Shown: one piece after another, positions 8,523 through 20,098 of the stretch
Layout: every line of letters starts with the position of its first letter
How positions within the stretch are numbered: position 1 is the stretch's first letter
From: Bacillus sp. EB106-08-02-XG196
GTDB taxonomy: Bacteria; Bacillota; Bacilli; Bacillales; Cytobacillaceae
DNA: 64,000 bases
Reading direction: 5' to 3'
Assembly (NCBI RefSeq): GCF_013396335.1
Contig: NZ_JABWSY010000004.1
Span: 124,001-188,000 of the forward strand
Notes under the pieces: generated by a model
Seen by the model: the letters and a program-made list of their open reading frames with translations, nothing else
Database searches by the model: none
What the model was told of the DNA's origin: nothing
Made by a program: the position numbers and the translations under genes

Positions 8523-8539
8523 TGTTAGGAAACCTAACA
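8523..8539 (+). promoter_or_regulatory. TnrA/GlnR operator 1 of amtB
   Basis: TGTTAGGAAACCTAACA, a perfect inverted repeat fitting TGTNA-N7-TNACA. With TACAAA (8574-8579) as -10, its centre is near -55, as expected for TnrA activation. Confidence 0.8.
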
Positions 8540-8588
8540 CATTTGTAGAATCCCTATTAAATCCATGTAAAAATACAAATACACTAAA

Positions 8589-8605
8589 TGTTAAGAAAGT
8601 TAACA
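8589..8605 (+). promoter_or_regulatory. TnrA/GlnR operator 2 of amtB
   Basis: TGTTAAGAAAGTTAACA also fits the consensus. It ends 19 bases before the amtB start codon, overlapping or just after the inferred transcription start, a position suited to repression (for example by GlnR) rather than activation. Confidence 0.75.
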
Positions 8606-8624
8606 TGAATTTAAAGGGGGAGAA

Positions 8625-9908
8625 ATGATGGATACTATATTCTTAATGAACAGTCTTTGGGTAATGGTTGGTGCAGTTCTAGTTATTCTTATGATTGGAG
8701 GATTCATTCTGCTGGAAACTGGATCAACGCGAATGAAAAATGCCGGACATATAGCAGGGAAAACGATACTTACCTTTGGTATCTCATCCATCATATTTTG
8801 GGCAGCAGGGTATGGCTTAATCTTCGGAGAAGGGAATCCACTCATTGGATTATCAGACTTCTTCTATTCGGGTTATGATGTGGAAGGCTTAGCACTTTCC
8901 GGTTCTGTATTCTTTTTATTTCAATTAGCCTTTGCTGGCATTTCCTTAACCATCGCGTTTGGCGGCTTTGCAGAACGAGCAAAATTAGGAGCATATCTCG
9001 TGTTTGCCGTTTTATTTTCAGTCATTGTTTATCCTCCTATCGCTCACTGGATTTGGGGCGGAGGCTGGTTAGCAGAACACGGTAAACAGGATTTCGCAGG
9101 CTCAACGGTTGTTCACTTAACAGGCGCTATGGCAGCATTTGCAGCTACTTTAATCCTAAAACCTCGTATTGGGAAATACAATAAAGATGGTTCAGCAAAC
9201 AATCTCGCAGGACATAACCAAGTATTCACTGCTCTTAGTGTTTTAATCTTATGGGTGGGATGGTTTGGATTTAATGCAGGCAGTACAGTTTCTGTTGATG
9301 GAGCATTCTTTGGTTTCGTAGCAATGAATACGAACTTAGCTGCGGGTGCCGGAGTCATCGCTGCAATGATTATCTCCTGGATTGTCATGGGCAAGGCAGA
9401 TGTTCCAATGATGTTAAATGGTGCCCTAGCAGGTTTAGTCGCCATTACAGCTTCCTGTGCTTTTGTTGATACTTGGGCTGCAGTTCTAATCGGTTTCATA
9501 TCTGGAATACTTGTATTTTACAGCATTCGATTCTTTGAAAAGAAAGGAATTGATGATCCAATCGCAGCATTGTCTGTACACGGTACAGCAGGTATATGGG
9601 GAACATTATCAACTGGACTGTTTGCCACACCGGAATTAGCAACAGTTGGGGAGCCAGGATTATTTTACGGAGGCGGATTACACCAGCTTGGTGTTCAGGC
9701 ATTAGGTGTTGTAAGCAGTGGTGCTTTTGCTTTCATTGTCTCCTTTATCCTGTTAACGATAATGAAAGCTGTTATGAATGGCTTGCGTGTTACAGAAGAA
9801 GAAGAAATTATTGGTCTTGACATGAGTGAGCATGGAAGCTATGGTTACCCCGAAATGGTAAAAACAGAAAAAACAGCAATAAGTTCAGAGCCTAAGTTAA
9901 AGTTTTAA
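8625..9908 (+). CDS. amtB: Ammonium transporter AmtB/NrgA
   Basis: Ammonium channel in the cytoplasmic membrane, 427 residues, about eleven membrane helices. The two pore histidines are recognisable in TVVHLTGAMAAF and ALSVHGTAGIWG. Two adjacent ATGs (8625, 8628) follow AAAGGGGGAG. Two perfect TnrA/GlnR operators precede it, and tnrA is the upstream neighbour, so nitrogen-limited expression is well supported. In B. subtilis nrgA is followed by the PII gene nrgB; here no PII gene follows, and the next genes are a nucleotidyltransferase and an exonuclease. Confidence 0.95.
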   Translation: MMDTIFLMNSLWVMVGAVLVILMIGGFILLETGSTRMKNAGHIAGKTILTFGISSIIFWAAGYGLIFGEGNPLIGLSDFFYSGYDVEGLALSGSVFFLFQLAFAGISLTIAFGGFAERAKLGAYLVFAVLFSVIVYPPIAHWIWGGGWLAEHGKQDFAGSTVVHLTGAMAAFAATLILKPRIGKYNKDGSANNLAGHNQVFTALSVLILWVGWFGFNAGSTVSVDGAFFGFVAMNTNLAAGAGVIAAMIISWIVMGKADVPMMLNGALAGLVAITASCAFVDTWAAVLIGFISGILVFYSIRFFEKKGIDDPIAALSVHGTAGIWGTLSTGLFATPELATVGEPGLFYGGGLHQLGVQALGVVSSGAFAFIVSFILLTIMKAVMNGLRVTEEEEIIGLDMSEHGSYGYPEMVKTEKTAISSEPKLKF

Positions 9909-9932
9909 TAGCCCTATTTTTATAGCTAGTCC

Positions 9933-9961
9933 CCATCCCCTTTCACCTAGCAAGGGGATGG
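9933..9961 (+). terminator. Hairpin after amtB
   Basis: Perfect 10-bp stem CCATCCCCTT / AAGGGGATGG with a nine-base loop. The T run begins only about ten bases later, so termination may be partial and the next two genes may be read through. Confidence 0.55.
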
Positions 9962-9992
9962 CATTGTATTTTTTAGGAGGTGTACTGAATGA

Positions 9993-10961
9993 ATGAACAG
10001 CTACTTAGAGATTAGAAGATTCCGTGATGACCAAATCATTTGGGTTACTCGCAATCATTTCCAATTAAATCAGTTACATGATGAAATTATCAAACGTGTC
10101 ATCACAGCTTCTGTTAATCAAATTATAGAAAGATACGGCCCTATTCCCTGCTCTTTCTCCTTTTTTATGATGGGCAGTGCTGGACGGTTTGAACAATCCG
10201 TATGGAGCGATCAGGATCATGGCATTATTTATCAACAACAAGGCACTGAGATAAATGAATACTTTTTGGCATTAGGGAAAGAAATCTCACAGGGCTTGCA
10301 GCTAACCGGCTATGTTTATTGCGATGGCGGAGTAATGGCCAGTAATCCTTTATGGTGTAAATCAGTATCCGAATGGAGGCAGCAATTAGCCACTTGGCTG
10401 CTTGACTCTAACTGGGAATTGATTCGTCAATTATTGATTTTCATTGATGGGCGATCCCTATACGGTGACGCAAGCTTTCTAGAAAACTTAAAAACAGAAG
10501 TATATCAGACTATCTACAAAGAGAACCTCTTAAAAAAATTGCTCAGTAATACCCTGCACCTCAAAAAAGGAATGGGCATATTAGGTCAAATACTAACGGA
10601 AACACACGGGCCACATTCGGGATCGCTCAATATAAAGGAAAAAGCCCTTTTTCCATATGTAAATGCGATACGTCTATTAGCAATAAAAGGGAATATATTC
10701 GAAACCTCTACTCTTTCAAGGCTTGAAAAGCTGCCAGACTTTGAACTTCCTTCTACTAAGAGAGAACTATATAAACAACAGTTTTTAAAATTATTATACT
10801 TTCGTCTATCACTAGCAAAACCTGACAATTATGAAAATAGCCATTTTCTTCCTATAACTTCCCTTTCAAAAAAGCAAAAGGATGAAGTTAAAGAAATATT
10901 GAAAAATGGAGCTGCCCTTTATCGTTATGTAAGAAATATAGTAAGCAAGGAGGATTCTTAA
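9993..10961 (+). CDS. DUF294-type nucleotidyltransferase domain protein
   Basis: 322 residues. The N-terminal half carries a nucleotidyltransferase signature: GSAGR at 61-65 followed by EQ and SDQD at 72-75, matching the G-S-x-G-R...D-Q-D motif of DUF294 proteins (relatives of the GlnD/PII uridylyltransferase catalytic domain). The C-terminal half is helical, as in the companion DUF294_C domain. No CBS or cyclic-nucleotide domain is present. AGGAGG lies twelve bases before ATG. The stop overlaps the next start by one base (TAATG), so it is coupled to the exonuclease. Position after a TnrA-controlled transporter is suggestive of nitrogen sensing but unproven. Confidence 0.8.
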   Translation: MNSYLEIRRFRDDQIIWVTRNHFQLNQLHDEIIKRVITASVNQIIERYGPIPCSFSFFMMGSAGRFEQSVWSDQDHGIIYQQQGTEINEYFLALGKEISQGLQLTGYVYCDGGVMASNPLWCKSVSEWRQQLATWLLDSNWELIRQLLIFIDGRSLYGDASFLENLKTEVYQTIYKENLLKKLLSNTLHLKKGMGILGQILTETHGPHSGSLNIKEKALFPYVNAIRLLAIKGNIFETSTLSRLEKLPDFELPSTKRELYKQQFLKLLYFRLSLAKPDNYENSHFLPITSLSKKQKDEVKEILKNGAALYRYVRNIVSKEDS

Positions 10962-11695
10962 TGGGAATGAATGATATGATTCACTTTTTCAGACAAATAT
11001 CAGGCAGACTTGGTTCCAACATTTATGCAGGTGTTCAAGGGCATGCTAACATGCAAAATATCTCATTTATTAGAAAACTTCAAAAAGAAATGAAAGATAA
11101 TAACTGCCTGGACACACCTCTTCACGAATTAAAGGTTGTGGTGTTTGATTTAGAAACAACTGGTTTCTATCCGGAAAAAGGAGATAGAGTCATTTCCATT
11201 GGCGCCATCAAGATGACAGGGCAGCAAATCAAGGAAACAGAAACTTTTTATTCCCTAGTACATTCTCCAGATAGACTTTCACATGAAATCTCCGTCCTGA
11301 CCAATATTACGGATGAAGAATTACAGTCAGCACCATTGGCTACAGAAGTGTTGATGGAATTTTTCAAATTTGTACAAAACCACGCTCTTGTAGCCCACCA
11401 CGCTAAGCATGAACAGACTTTTATGCAAAAAATGACTTGGGATTTACTAAAAACTAGATTTGAGCACCGAATCATTGACACCTCCTTCTTACTGCGCCTT
11501 TCAAATCCTATGATAAAATCATTGCCACTTGAAGCTGTGTGCAAGGAATGTGGAATAGAAATTATCAACCGGCACCATGCACTTGGGGATGCCAAACTGA
11601 CAGCACATATTTGGGGACATTATTTGGAGATGGCTCAAACAATAGGTTATAAAAATCTCCGTGAGGTATACGAATACCTAGCGAAAATAAAATAG
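10961..11695 (+). CDS. DnaQ-like 3'-5' exonuclease
   Basis: 244 residues, DEDDh exonuclease fold. Motif I is VFDLETTGF (Asp63, Glu65); motif III is HHALGD, with His205 and Asp210 in H-x4-D spacing. Motif II reads AHHAKHEQTF, with Glu where the catalytic Asp usually stands. The first 50 residues precede the catalytic fold and are not recognised. AAGGAGG lies seven bases before the ATG. It is translationally coupled to the DUF294 gene; DUF294-exonuclease pairs occur widely in bacteria, often beside transporter genes. Its substrate (DNA, RNA or a nucleotide adduct) is unknown. Confidence 0.82.
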   Translation: MGMNDMIHFFRQISGRLGSNIYAGVQGHANMQNISFIRKLQKEMKDNNCLDTPLHELKVVVFDLETTGFYPEKGDRVISIGAIKMTGQQIKETETFYSLVHSPDRLSHEISVLTNITDEELQSAPLATEVLMEFFKFVQNHALVAHHAKHEQTFMQKMTWDLLKTRFEHRIIDTSFLLRLSNPMIKSLPLEAVCKECGIEIINRHHALGDAKLTAHIWGHYLEMAQTIGYKNLREVYEYLAKIK

Positions 11696-11753
11696 CAGCA
11701 AATGCGAAAACAAGTATAGTGAAAAACTAATGTTTATCTTTTTTTATAGAAAT

Positions 11754-11779
11754 GGCTTAGTAATCCAAGCTGTTTTTTT
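11754..11779 (+). terminator. Weak terminator after the exonuclease gene
   Basis: Short stem GGCTT / AAGCT followed by seven T. It lies at the start of the 420-base gap before ilvE, which otherwise holds pyrimidine-rich tracts, a promoter and a leader hairpin. Confidence 0.4.
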
Positions 11780-11925
11780 AGTTGACAATAGTAGAATCCT
11801 CGTATGAAATTACTCCTTCTCACTCTTCTTTTTTAACCTCAAAAAATATTTTTTTACTATTTTTATTTCTCCCCAACCTTAATCTAACAATAATGAAAAC
11901 GCTATCAACTTTTTCGATTTATTTG

Positions 11926-11940
11926 AATTGTCAGATTTTT
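11926..11940 (+). promoter_or_regulatory. Possible CodY site upstream of the ilv promoter
   Basis: AATTGTCAGATTTTT matches the CodY consensus AATTTTCWGAAAATT at 11 of 15 positions and sits just upstream of the -35 box. CodY control of ilv-leu is known in Bacillus; the site itself is weak. Confidence 0.3.
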
Positions 11941-11943
11941 GTG

Positions 11944-11972
11944 TTGACCAAGATTTAGATTGGGTGTAAGAT
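11944..11972 (+). promoter_or_regulatory. Sigma-A promoter of ilvE-ilvD
   Basis: TTGACC, 17-base spacer, TAAGAT. It predicts a leader of roughly 135 bases before the ilvE start. Confidence 0.65.
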
Positions 11973-12015
11973 AACTGAAAATATAATTTGTATTAAATAT
12001 TCTCATTAATGAAAT

Positions 12016-12064
12016 TGCCTTCAGTCATTCCTTCAAACAGGAAATAAGGCATGGGCATTTTTTT
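12016..12064 (+). promoter_or_regulatory. Leader hairpin with U-run before ilvE
   Basis: TGCCTT (12016) pairs with AAGGCA (12046) and an inner TTCCT pairs with AGGAA. Seven T follow at 12058-12064 after a six-base gap. It could be an attenuator or simply a leader fold; no T-box sequence is present here. Confidence 0.35.
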
Positions 12065-12116
12065 ACAAATGATTTTAATTATCTAAAGCGTTGTATCACT
12101 AAAAGGAGTGGTTAGG

Positions 12117-13025
12117 TTGGGAAGTCAATGGATATTCCTTGACGGACAATTCGTCAAGAAAGAGGATGCTGTAGTTTCAGTTTTTGACCATGGATTTTTA
12201 TATGGAGATGGAGTATTTGAAGGCATTCGTGTTTATAGCGGAAACGTCTTTAGACTCGATGCCCACTTAAAAAGACTGTTCGAATCAGCACAATCCATTA
12301 TGCTGAATATTCCTTTTACACAGGAAGAAATGACACAATTAATTGTGGATACTATCAGAAAGAATGAATTGGACAGCGCCTATATTCGAGTTGTAGTTTC
12401 ACGAGGCAAAGGAAATCTCGGCCTTGACCCTTCCTCCTGCATAAAGCCCAGCGTTATTATCATCGCAGAGGAATTGAAAATGTTCCCTCAAGAATATTAC
12501 GATCGAGGAATTAAAATTGCCTCTGTGCCAAGCAGAAGAAATCGTCCGGATGTCCTAAGTCCACAAATTAAATCATTAAACTATTTAAATAATATTCTTG
12601 TTAAATTAGAAGCCAATCAGGCTGGTGTAGAAGAAGCTTTAATGCTCAATGATCAAGGTTATGTAACAGAAGGCTCTGCTGACAATATCTTCATCGTAAA
12701 AAATGGAGTAATCTTTACCCCTCCTGTTTACTTAGGAGCGTTAGAGGGAATTACACGAAACGCTATCATTGATGTGGCAAGAGCAAAAGGCTACGAGGTT
12801 AGAGAATCTCCATTCACCCGCCACGATGTTTATGTTGCGGATGAGGTGTTCTTAACCGGAACAGCTGTAGAAGTTATTGCTGTTATTAATGTGGATGGCC
12901 GCGAAATTAATGGCGGTAAACCAGGAATCGTTACAAACGACCTATTAGAAGAATTTAGAAAAATCGTAACAACGGACGGAGTGGGTTGTTATCCTGAATC
13001 TACAAACCACGTTATTGTCAGTTAG
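12117..13025 (+). CDS. ilvE: Branched-chain amino acid aminotransferase
   Basis: PLP enzyme (class IV) that interconverts leucine, isoleucine and valine with their 2-oxo acids. Start set at TTG 12117, eight bases after AAGGAG; the in-frame GTG at 12108 lies inside that ribosome binding site. Motifs: [13 protein letters not shown] near the N-terminus, the lysine-containing [25 protein letters not shown], and the C-terminal EVFLTGTA. 302 residues, normal for the family. First gene of the cluster, twelve bases ahead of ilvD. Confidence 0.92.
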   Translation: MGSQWIFLDGQFVKKEDAVVSVFDHGFLYGDGVFEGIRVYSGNVFRLDAHLKRLFESAQSIMLNIPFTQEEMTQLIVDTIRKNELDSAYIRVVVSRGKGNLGLDPSSCIKPSVIIIAEELKMFPQEYYDRGIKIASVPSRRNRPDVLSPQIKSLNYLNNILVKLEANQAGVEEALMLNDQGYVTEGSADNIFIVKNGVIFTPPVYLGALEGITRNAIIDVARAKGYEVRESPFTRHDVYVADEVFLTGTAVEVIAVINVDGREINGGKPGIVTNDLLEEFRKIVTTDGVGCYPESTNHVIVS

Positions 13026-13036
13026 GAGATAAAACA

Positions 13037-14704
13037 ATGCGAAGCGATATGATTAAAAAGGGGATTGATCGTGCTCCCCACCGCAGCCTATTATACGCTA
13101 CCGGGGTAACAGTGAAGGACCTAGAAAAACCGTTTATCGGTGTCTGTAACTCATTTATTGAAATTATCCCTGGGCACAAACACCTTAATCATTTCGGTGA
13201 AATCGTTAAAGAAGCGATAAGAGAAGCTGGCGGAATACCTTTTGAATTTAACACAATTGGCGTAGATGACGGAATTGCAATGGGTCATGTTGGAATGCGT
13301 TACTCCCTTCCCAGCCGTGAAATTATCGCTGATAGTGCAGAAACAGTAATTAATGCACATTGGTTCGATGGTGTATTTTACATTCCGAACTGCGACAAAA
13401 TCACACCAGGAATGTTAATGGCAGCAGTCAGAACCAACGTCCCTTCTGTTTTTGTTTCAGGCGGTCCAATGGAAGCAGGTGTTTCTTCTACCGGAAAAAA
13501 CCTTTCTCTCACTTCGGTTTTTGAAGGAGTTGGAGCGTACCATAGTGGGAAAATGACACAGCAGGAGCTGCTGGATATTGAAACTGCAGCATGCCCTACC
13601 TGCGGATCTTGTTCTGGAATGTTTACGGCAAACTCGATGAACTGTTTGATGGAAGTGTTAGGCATGACGGTTCCGGGTAACGGCACAATTGTAGCTACTT
13701 CTGAAGAAAGACACGAGTTAATTCGACAAGCAGCGAAACACTTAGTTGAATTAGTGAAAAACGATATTAAACCACGAGATATCATTACCAGAGAAGCAAT
13801 TGACAATGCATTTGCTTTAGATATGGCAATGGGGGGATCGACGAACACCGTTCTACATACCCTTGCCATCGCTCATGAAGCTGGAATTGACTATGATTTA
13901 CGAGAAATTAATAAGATTGCTGAAAGAGTACCATATTTAGCAAAAATTATGCCTGCATCCGATTACTCTATGGATGATGTCCATCGCGCAGGCGGAGTTA
14001 GTGCCATTCTTAATGAGCTATGTAAAGTAGAAGGTGCGCTGCATCAAGATTGCTTAAGCATTACAGGTAAGACTCTTGCTGAAAATGTGAAGGAAGCAAC
14101 AATAACAAACGAAAACGTCATTCGGACCAAGGATAATCCATATAGCCCTGTTGGCGGACTATCCATCCTATACGGAAACATTGCTCCAGATGGCGGGGTT
14201 ATCAAAGTTGGTGCTGTGGATCCATCAATTAAAACCTTCCTTGGTGAAGCAATTGTTTTTGAATCCCAAGATGAAGCACAGGAAAACATTAATAATGGCA
14301 CAGTTAAGTCTGGTCACGTTGTTGTCATTCGTTATGAAGGACCTAAAGGTGGACCAGGAATGCCAGAAATGCTTGCTCCAACGTCAGCGATTGCTGGCCG
14401 TGGATTAGATAAAGAGGTTGCTCTCATTACAGACGGTCGTTTCTCAGGTGCCAGCCGAGGAATCTCGATTGGGCATATCTCACCAGAAGCTGCTGAAGGC
14501 GGTCCAATCGGACTCGTTGAAAATGGTGACAAGATACTAATTGATCTTCAGGAACGAACCATTGAATTACTTGTTGATGACGAGGTACTTGCTGAAAGAC
14601 GCAGTTTATGGAAAAAGCCAGAACCAAAAATCAAGACCGGCTACCTAGCCAAATACGCAAAGTTAGTTACATCCGCCAATACCGGCGGGGTTATGAAAAT
14701 ATAA
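13037..14704 (+). CDS. ilvD: Dihydroxy-acid dehydratase
   Basis: Iron-sulfur enzyme converting dihydroxy-acids to 2-oxo acids, the penultimate step to valine and isoleucine. 555 residues. Cluster-binding cysteines are seen in NCDKITPGM and [18 protein letters not shown], with another in the N-terminal GVCNSF. The substrate/metal region [10 protein letters not shown] is only slightly changed ([12 protein letters not shown]). TAGGAGAT precedes the ATG. It forms a pair with ilvE, separated from ilvB by a hairpin and a T-box riboswitch, so it is probably not under the same tRNA control. Confidence 0.96.
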   Translation: MRSDMIKKGIDRAPHRSLLYATGVTVKDLEKPFIGVCNSFIEIIPGHKHLNHFGEIVKEAIREAGGIPFEFNTIGVDDGIAMGHVGMRYSLPSREIIADSAETVINAHWFDGVFYIPNCDKITPGMLMAAVRTNVPSVFVSGGPMEAGVSSTGKNLSLTSVFEGVGAYHSGKMTQQELLDIETAACPTCGSCSGMFTANSMNCLMEVLGMTVPGNGTIVATSEERHELIRQAAKHLVELVKNDIKPRDIITREAIDNAFALDMAMGGSTNTVLHTLAIAHEAGIDYDLREINKIAERVPYLAKIMPASDYSMDDVHRAGGVSAILNELCKVEGALHQDCLSITGKTLAENVKEATITNENVIRTKDNPYSPVGGLSILYGNIAPDGGVIKVGAVDPSIKTFLGEAIVFESQDEAQENINNGTVKSGHVVVIRYEGPKGGPGMPEMLAPTSAIAGRGLDKEVALITDGRFSGASRGISIGHISPEAAEGGPIGLVENGDKILIDLQERTIELLVDDEVLAERRSLWKKPEPKIKTGYLAKYAKLVTSANTGGVMKI

Positions 14705-14726
14705 AAGCTATTTGTAGATACTGCCG

Positions 14727-14775
14727 CTTTAACCTAACCCAGGGTCTAGGCTCCCTTTTAAAGCCGAGGTTAAAG
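14727..14775 (+). other. Hairpin between ilvD and the T-box
   Basis: CTTTAACCT (14727) pairs with AGGTTAAAG (14767), with a smaller GGCT/AGCC stem inside. There is no U-run, so it is more likely an RNA 3'-end protector or processing site than a terminator. Confidence 0.4.
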
Positions 14776-14804
14776 ACATTTCAGTAGATTTGAAAAGTTT
14801 ATAG

Positions 14805-15140
14805 AAAAAATCGATGACGGGAATAAAGGAATAAGAAAATGTATTTTCAGAGAGCTGGGGTTGCTGGAAGCCCAGTAATACACCTTATTCCGACATCATC
14901 CCTGAGTATTGAGCTGAACAGACCTAACTTATTAGGCTCAATCAGGTGCTTTCTTTAGGCACCTGTTACCAAAAGAAACGGCTAAGCGATTCTTTTTAGC
15001 CGCTTCAAGAGGCAGTATTCGTGAGAATGCTGTAAAACCGGGTGGTACCGAGAAATGGAAGGCCTTTTCTCCCCGATATATTCTGCTTTTGTTTTTAACT
15101 GCAGTTTATTTCGGAGGCGAAAATGGCCTTTTACTATTTA
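14805..15140 (+). promoter_or_regulatory. T-box riboswitch upstream of ilvB, predicted isoleucine-specific
   Basis: tRNA-sensing leader. Stem I has the AGAGAGC segment (14849), the GGGGTTGCTGGAAGCCC apical hairpin, and a helix GGAATAAG/CTTATTCC. Directly after the 3' arm comes GACATCA, placing the specifier codon AUC (Ile) at 14895-14897 followed by the usual purine. The T-box core GGGTGGTACCG is at 15040-15050. The terminator is formed by AAGGCCTTTTC near 15059 and GGCGAAAATGGCCTT near 15117-15130, then a T-rich end. Uncharged tRNA binding would form the antiterminator and permit ilvBHC-leuABCD transcription. The T-box call is firm; specifier assignment is a hand fold. Confidence 0.93.
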
Positions 15141-15216
15141 AATAGCTATCAATTTATGTAATGTCATAGGATGACTTTTGAAAAAGATTCGAACATCCAT
15201 AAGGAGGGATTACGAG

Positions 15217-16944
15217 GTGAAAGTAGAAGCAAAGCCGGACGTCCAAACTAGTACGGCACCGAAAACGGGTGCAGACCTGCTCATTGACTTATTAATTAAT
15301 GAAGGTGTTGAAACGCTTTTTGGGTATCCGGGTGGTGCCGTTCTGCCAATATATGACGCGATTTATCGTGCGAAAGGAAATATTAAGCACGTACTCTTCC
15401 GTCACGAGCAAGGAAGCATTCATGCAGCTGAAGGTTACGCTCGGATAACTGGGAAACCTGGGGTTGTAATCGCAACTTCTGGTCCTGGGGCAACCAACCT
15501 GGTTACGGGAATTACAGATGCGATGATGGATTCTTTACCCCTAGTGATTTTCACTGGTCAGGTGGCAAGAGGTGTCATTGGAACAGATGCATTTCAGGAA
15601 GCAGACGTAATGGCTATCACAACACCTATCACCAAACATAATTATCAGGTGCAAGACATTTCTGATTTGCCAAGAATTGTAAAGGAAGCCTTTCATATTG
15701 CTTCAACAGGTAGACCTGGTCCTGTTTTAATTGATATTCCAAAAGATATCTCTGCAGGAGAATTAACTCAGATACCTGAAGAAGTAAGTGTTCACCTTCC
15801 GGGTTATCAGCCAACAACAAAGCCAAATCCACTGCAGATAAAAAAACTTGCTGATGCGATTACAAAATCTAAGAAGCCCGTTATTCTTGCTGGTGCAGGT
15901 ATTCTTCACGGTAAAGCTTCTAATGAGTTAACCGCTTTTGCTGAAAAGCACAAGATTCCAGTTGTAACCACACTTCTCGGTCTTGGAACTTTCCCAGCAA
16001 ACAATCCTCTTTCTCTCGGGATGGGCGGGATGCATGGAACGTATACAGCAAACATGGCAATTTACGAATCAGATTTACTAATCAATATTGGTGCCCGCTT
16101 CGATGACAGGCTTACAGGGAATCTAAAACACTTCGCTCCCAATGCCAAGGTTGCCCATATTGATATCGATCCTGCTGAAATTGGTAAAAATGTTCCAACA
16201 AATATTCCGATTGTTTCTGATTCAAAGGAAGCTTTGGGTGAATTAATTAATCAGACAACAGAATCACCCGATACTGAAGGATGGTTAGAAACGCTTAATA
16301 AGTATAAAGAAGAATTCCCATTATGGTATAAACACAATCCAAACGGGATGTCTCCTCAATGGCTGATTGAAGCTATTCATAAAGTAACCAATGGGGATGC
16401 CATTGTCACGACGGATGTTGGTCAGCACCAAATGTGGGCAGCTCAGTATTACAATTTTGAAAAACCACACCGCTGGGTTACATCCGGTGGACTTGGAACA
16501 ATGGGCTTTGGCTTCCCTGCTGCCATTGGCGCACAAATGGCTTCTCCAGAAAGCACAGTAGTCACTATTGTCGGCGATGCCGGGTTCCAAATGACCTTAC
16601 AAGAGTTATCCGTAATCTATGAACAGAACCTTCCAGTTAAGATTATCATTGTCAATAACGGTGCCCTAGGTATGGTTCGACAATGGCAGGAATTGTTACA
16701 TGGCAACCGGATTTCTGAATCTATCCTTAATACGCAGCCAGATTTTGTGAAGCTTGCTGAGGCCTATCATATCAGAGGGTTAAAGATTGAAAGCCAAGAA
16801 GAATTGATCACAAAGCTACCTGAAGTATTTGCTTATGACGGTCCTGTTTTAATGGATTGCCGGGTATTGCAACAGGAAAAAGTCTTCCCGATGATTGCTC
16901 CTGGCAAAGGGATACATGAAATGATTGGGGTGAAACCATCATGA
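15217..16944 (+). CDS. ilvB: Acetolactate synthase large subunit
   Basis: ThDP- and FAD-dependent enzyme joining pyruvate with pyruvate or 2-oxobutanoate, first common step of valine/isoleucine synthesis. Start set at GTG 15217, nine bases after AAGGAGG; the TTG 39 bases upstream has no ribosome binding site. 575 residues. N-terminal [18 protein letters not shown] and catalytic Glu in [17 protein letters not shown]-terminal ThDP region [13 protein letters not shown] and [12 protein letters not shown]. It overlaps ilvH by 4 bp. Controlled by the T-box directly upstream. Confidence 0.96.
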   Translation: MKVEAKPDVQTSTAPKTGADLLIDLLINEGVETLFGYPGGAVLPIYDAIYRAKGNIKHVLFRHEQGSIHAAEGYARITGKPGVVIATSGPGATNLVTGITDAMMDSLPLVIFTGQVARGVIGTDAFQEADVMAITTPITKHNYQVQDISDLPRIVKEAFHIASTGRPGPVLIDIPKDISAGELTQIPEEVSVHLPGYQPTTKPNPLQIKKLADAITKSKKPVILAGAGILHGKASNELTAFAEKHKIPVVTTLLGLGTFPANNPLSLGMGGMHGTYTANMAIYESDLLINIGARFDDRLTGNLKHFAPNAKVAHIDIDPAEIGKNVPTNIPIVSDSKEALGELINQTTESPDTEGWLETLNKYKEEFPLWYKHNPNGMSPQWLIEAIHKVTNGDAIVTTDVGQHQMWAAQYYNFEKPHRWVTSGGLGTMGFGFPAAIGAQMASPESTVVTIVGDAGFQMTLQELSVIYEQNLPVKIIIVNNGALGMVRQWQELLHGNRISESILNTQPDFVKLAEAYHIRGLKIESQEELITKLPEVFAYDGPVLMDCRVLQQEKVFPMIAPGKGIHEMIGVKPS

Positions 16945-17462
16945 AACGGATTATATCTTTAACTGTTCAGGATCGAAGCGGTGTCTTGAATCGAGTCACT
17001 GGTTTATTGCAAAGAAGACAATTTAATATTTCAAGTATTTCCGTCGGTCCAACAGAAACCGAAGGCATTTCAAAAATGACCTTGGTGGTTGAAATCGAAG
17101 ATGAGCAACGCCTTGAACAAGTTACAAAACAACTAAACAAGCAGATTGATGTTTTAAAGGTTTCAGATATTACAGATAAAGCAATTGTTGCCCGTGAGCT
17201 GGCTCTAATAAAAGTAGCCGGCAGTTCACAGCTCCGCAGTGAAATAAACGGGATTATTGACCCATTCCGCGCCTTAATCATTGACGTTAGTAAAGAAAGC
17301 TTAACGATTCAGATTACAGGACGCCCAGACAAAATTGATGCATTGATTGACCTGATTCGCCCATATGGAATTAAAGAAATTGCTAGAACAGGATTGACCG
17401 CCTTCTTACGCGGACATCAACCACAGGTTAACGAGTTAACTACCTACTCTCAAATAAAATAA
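16941..17462 (+). CDS. ilvH: Acetolactate synthase small (regulatory) subunit
   Basis: 173 residues. The N-terminal ACT domain ([19 protein letters not shown]) binds the feedback inhibitor valine, and a C-terminal domain activates the large subunit. Its ATG overlaps the ilvB stop (ATGA), giving coupled synthesis of the two subunits. Full length, nothing missing. Confidence 0.95.
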   Translation: MKRIISLTVQDRSGVLNRVTGLLQRRQFNISSISVGPTETEGISKMTLVVEIEDEQRLEQVTKQLNKQIDVLKVSDITDKAIVARELALIKVAGSSQLRSEINGIIDPFRALIIDVSKESLTIQITGRPDKIDALIDLIRPYGIKEIARTGLTAFLRGHQPQVNELTTYSQIK

Positions 17463-17479
17463 ACATTTTGGAAGGATGA

Positions 17480-20051
<2,572 letters not shown>

Positions 20052-20098
20052 CTGGTTTTCGCGAGGCGAATTAAAAAATGACGAGGAGGTTGCTTCGA

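Noticed and set aside
9113-9499. 128-residue frame antisense to amtB
   Set aside because: Hydrophobic antisense shadow of membrane helices.
11248-11595. 115-residue frame antisense to the exonuclease gene
   Set aside because: Opposite a clear DnaQ-like coding region; no start signals.
11980-12107. A second T-box before ilvE
   Set aside because: No GGTGGNACC core and no stem I features in the leader.
13378-13869. 163-residue frame antisense to ilvD
   Set aside because: Shadow of a strongly conserved enzyme gene; no ribosome binding site and no family features.
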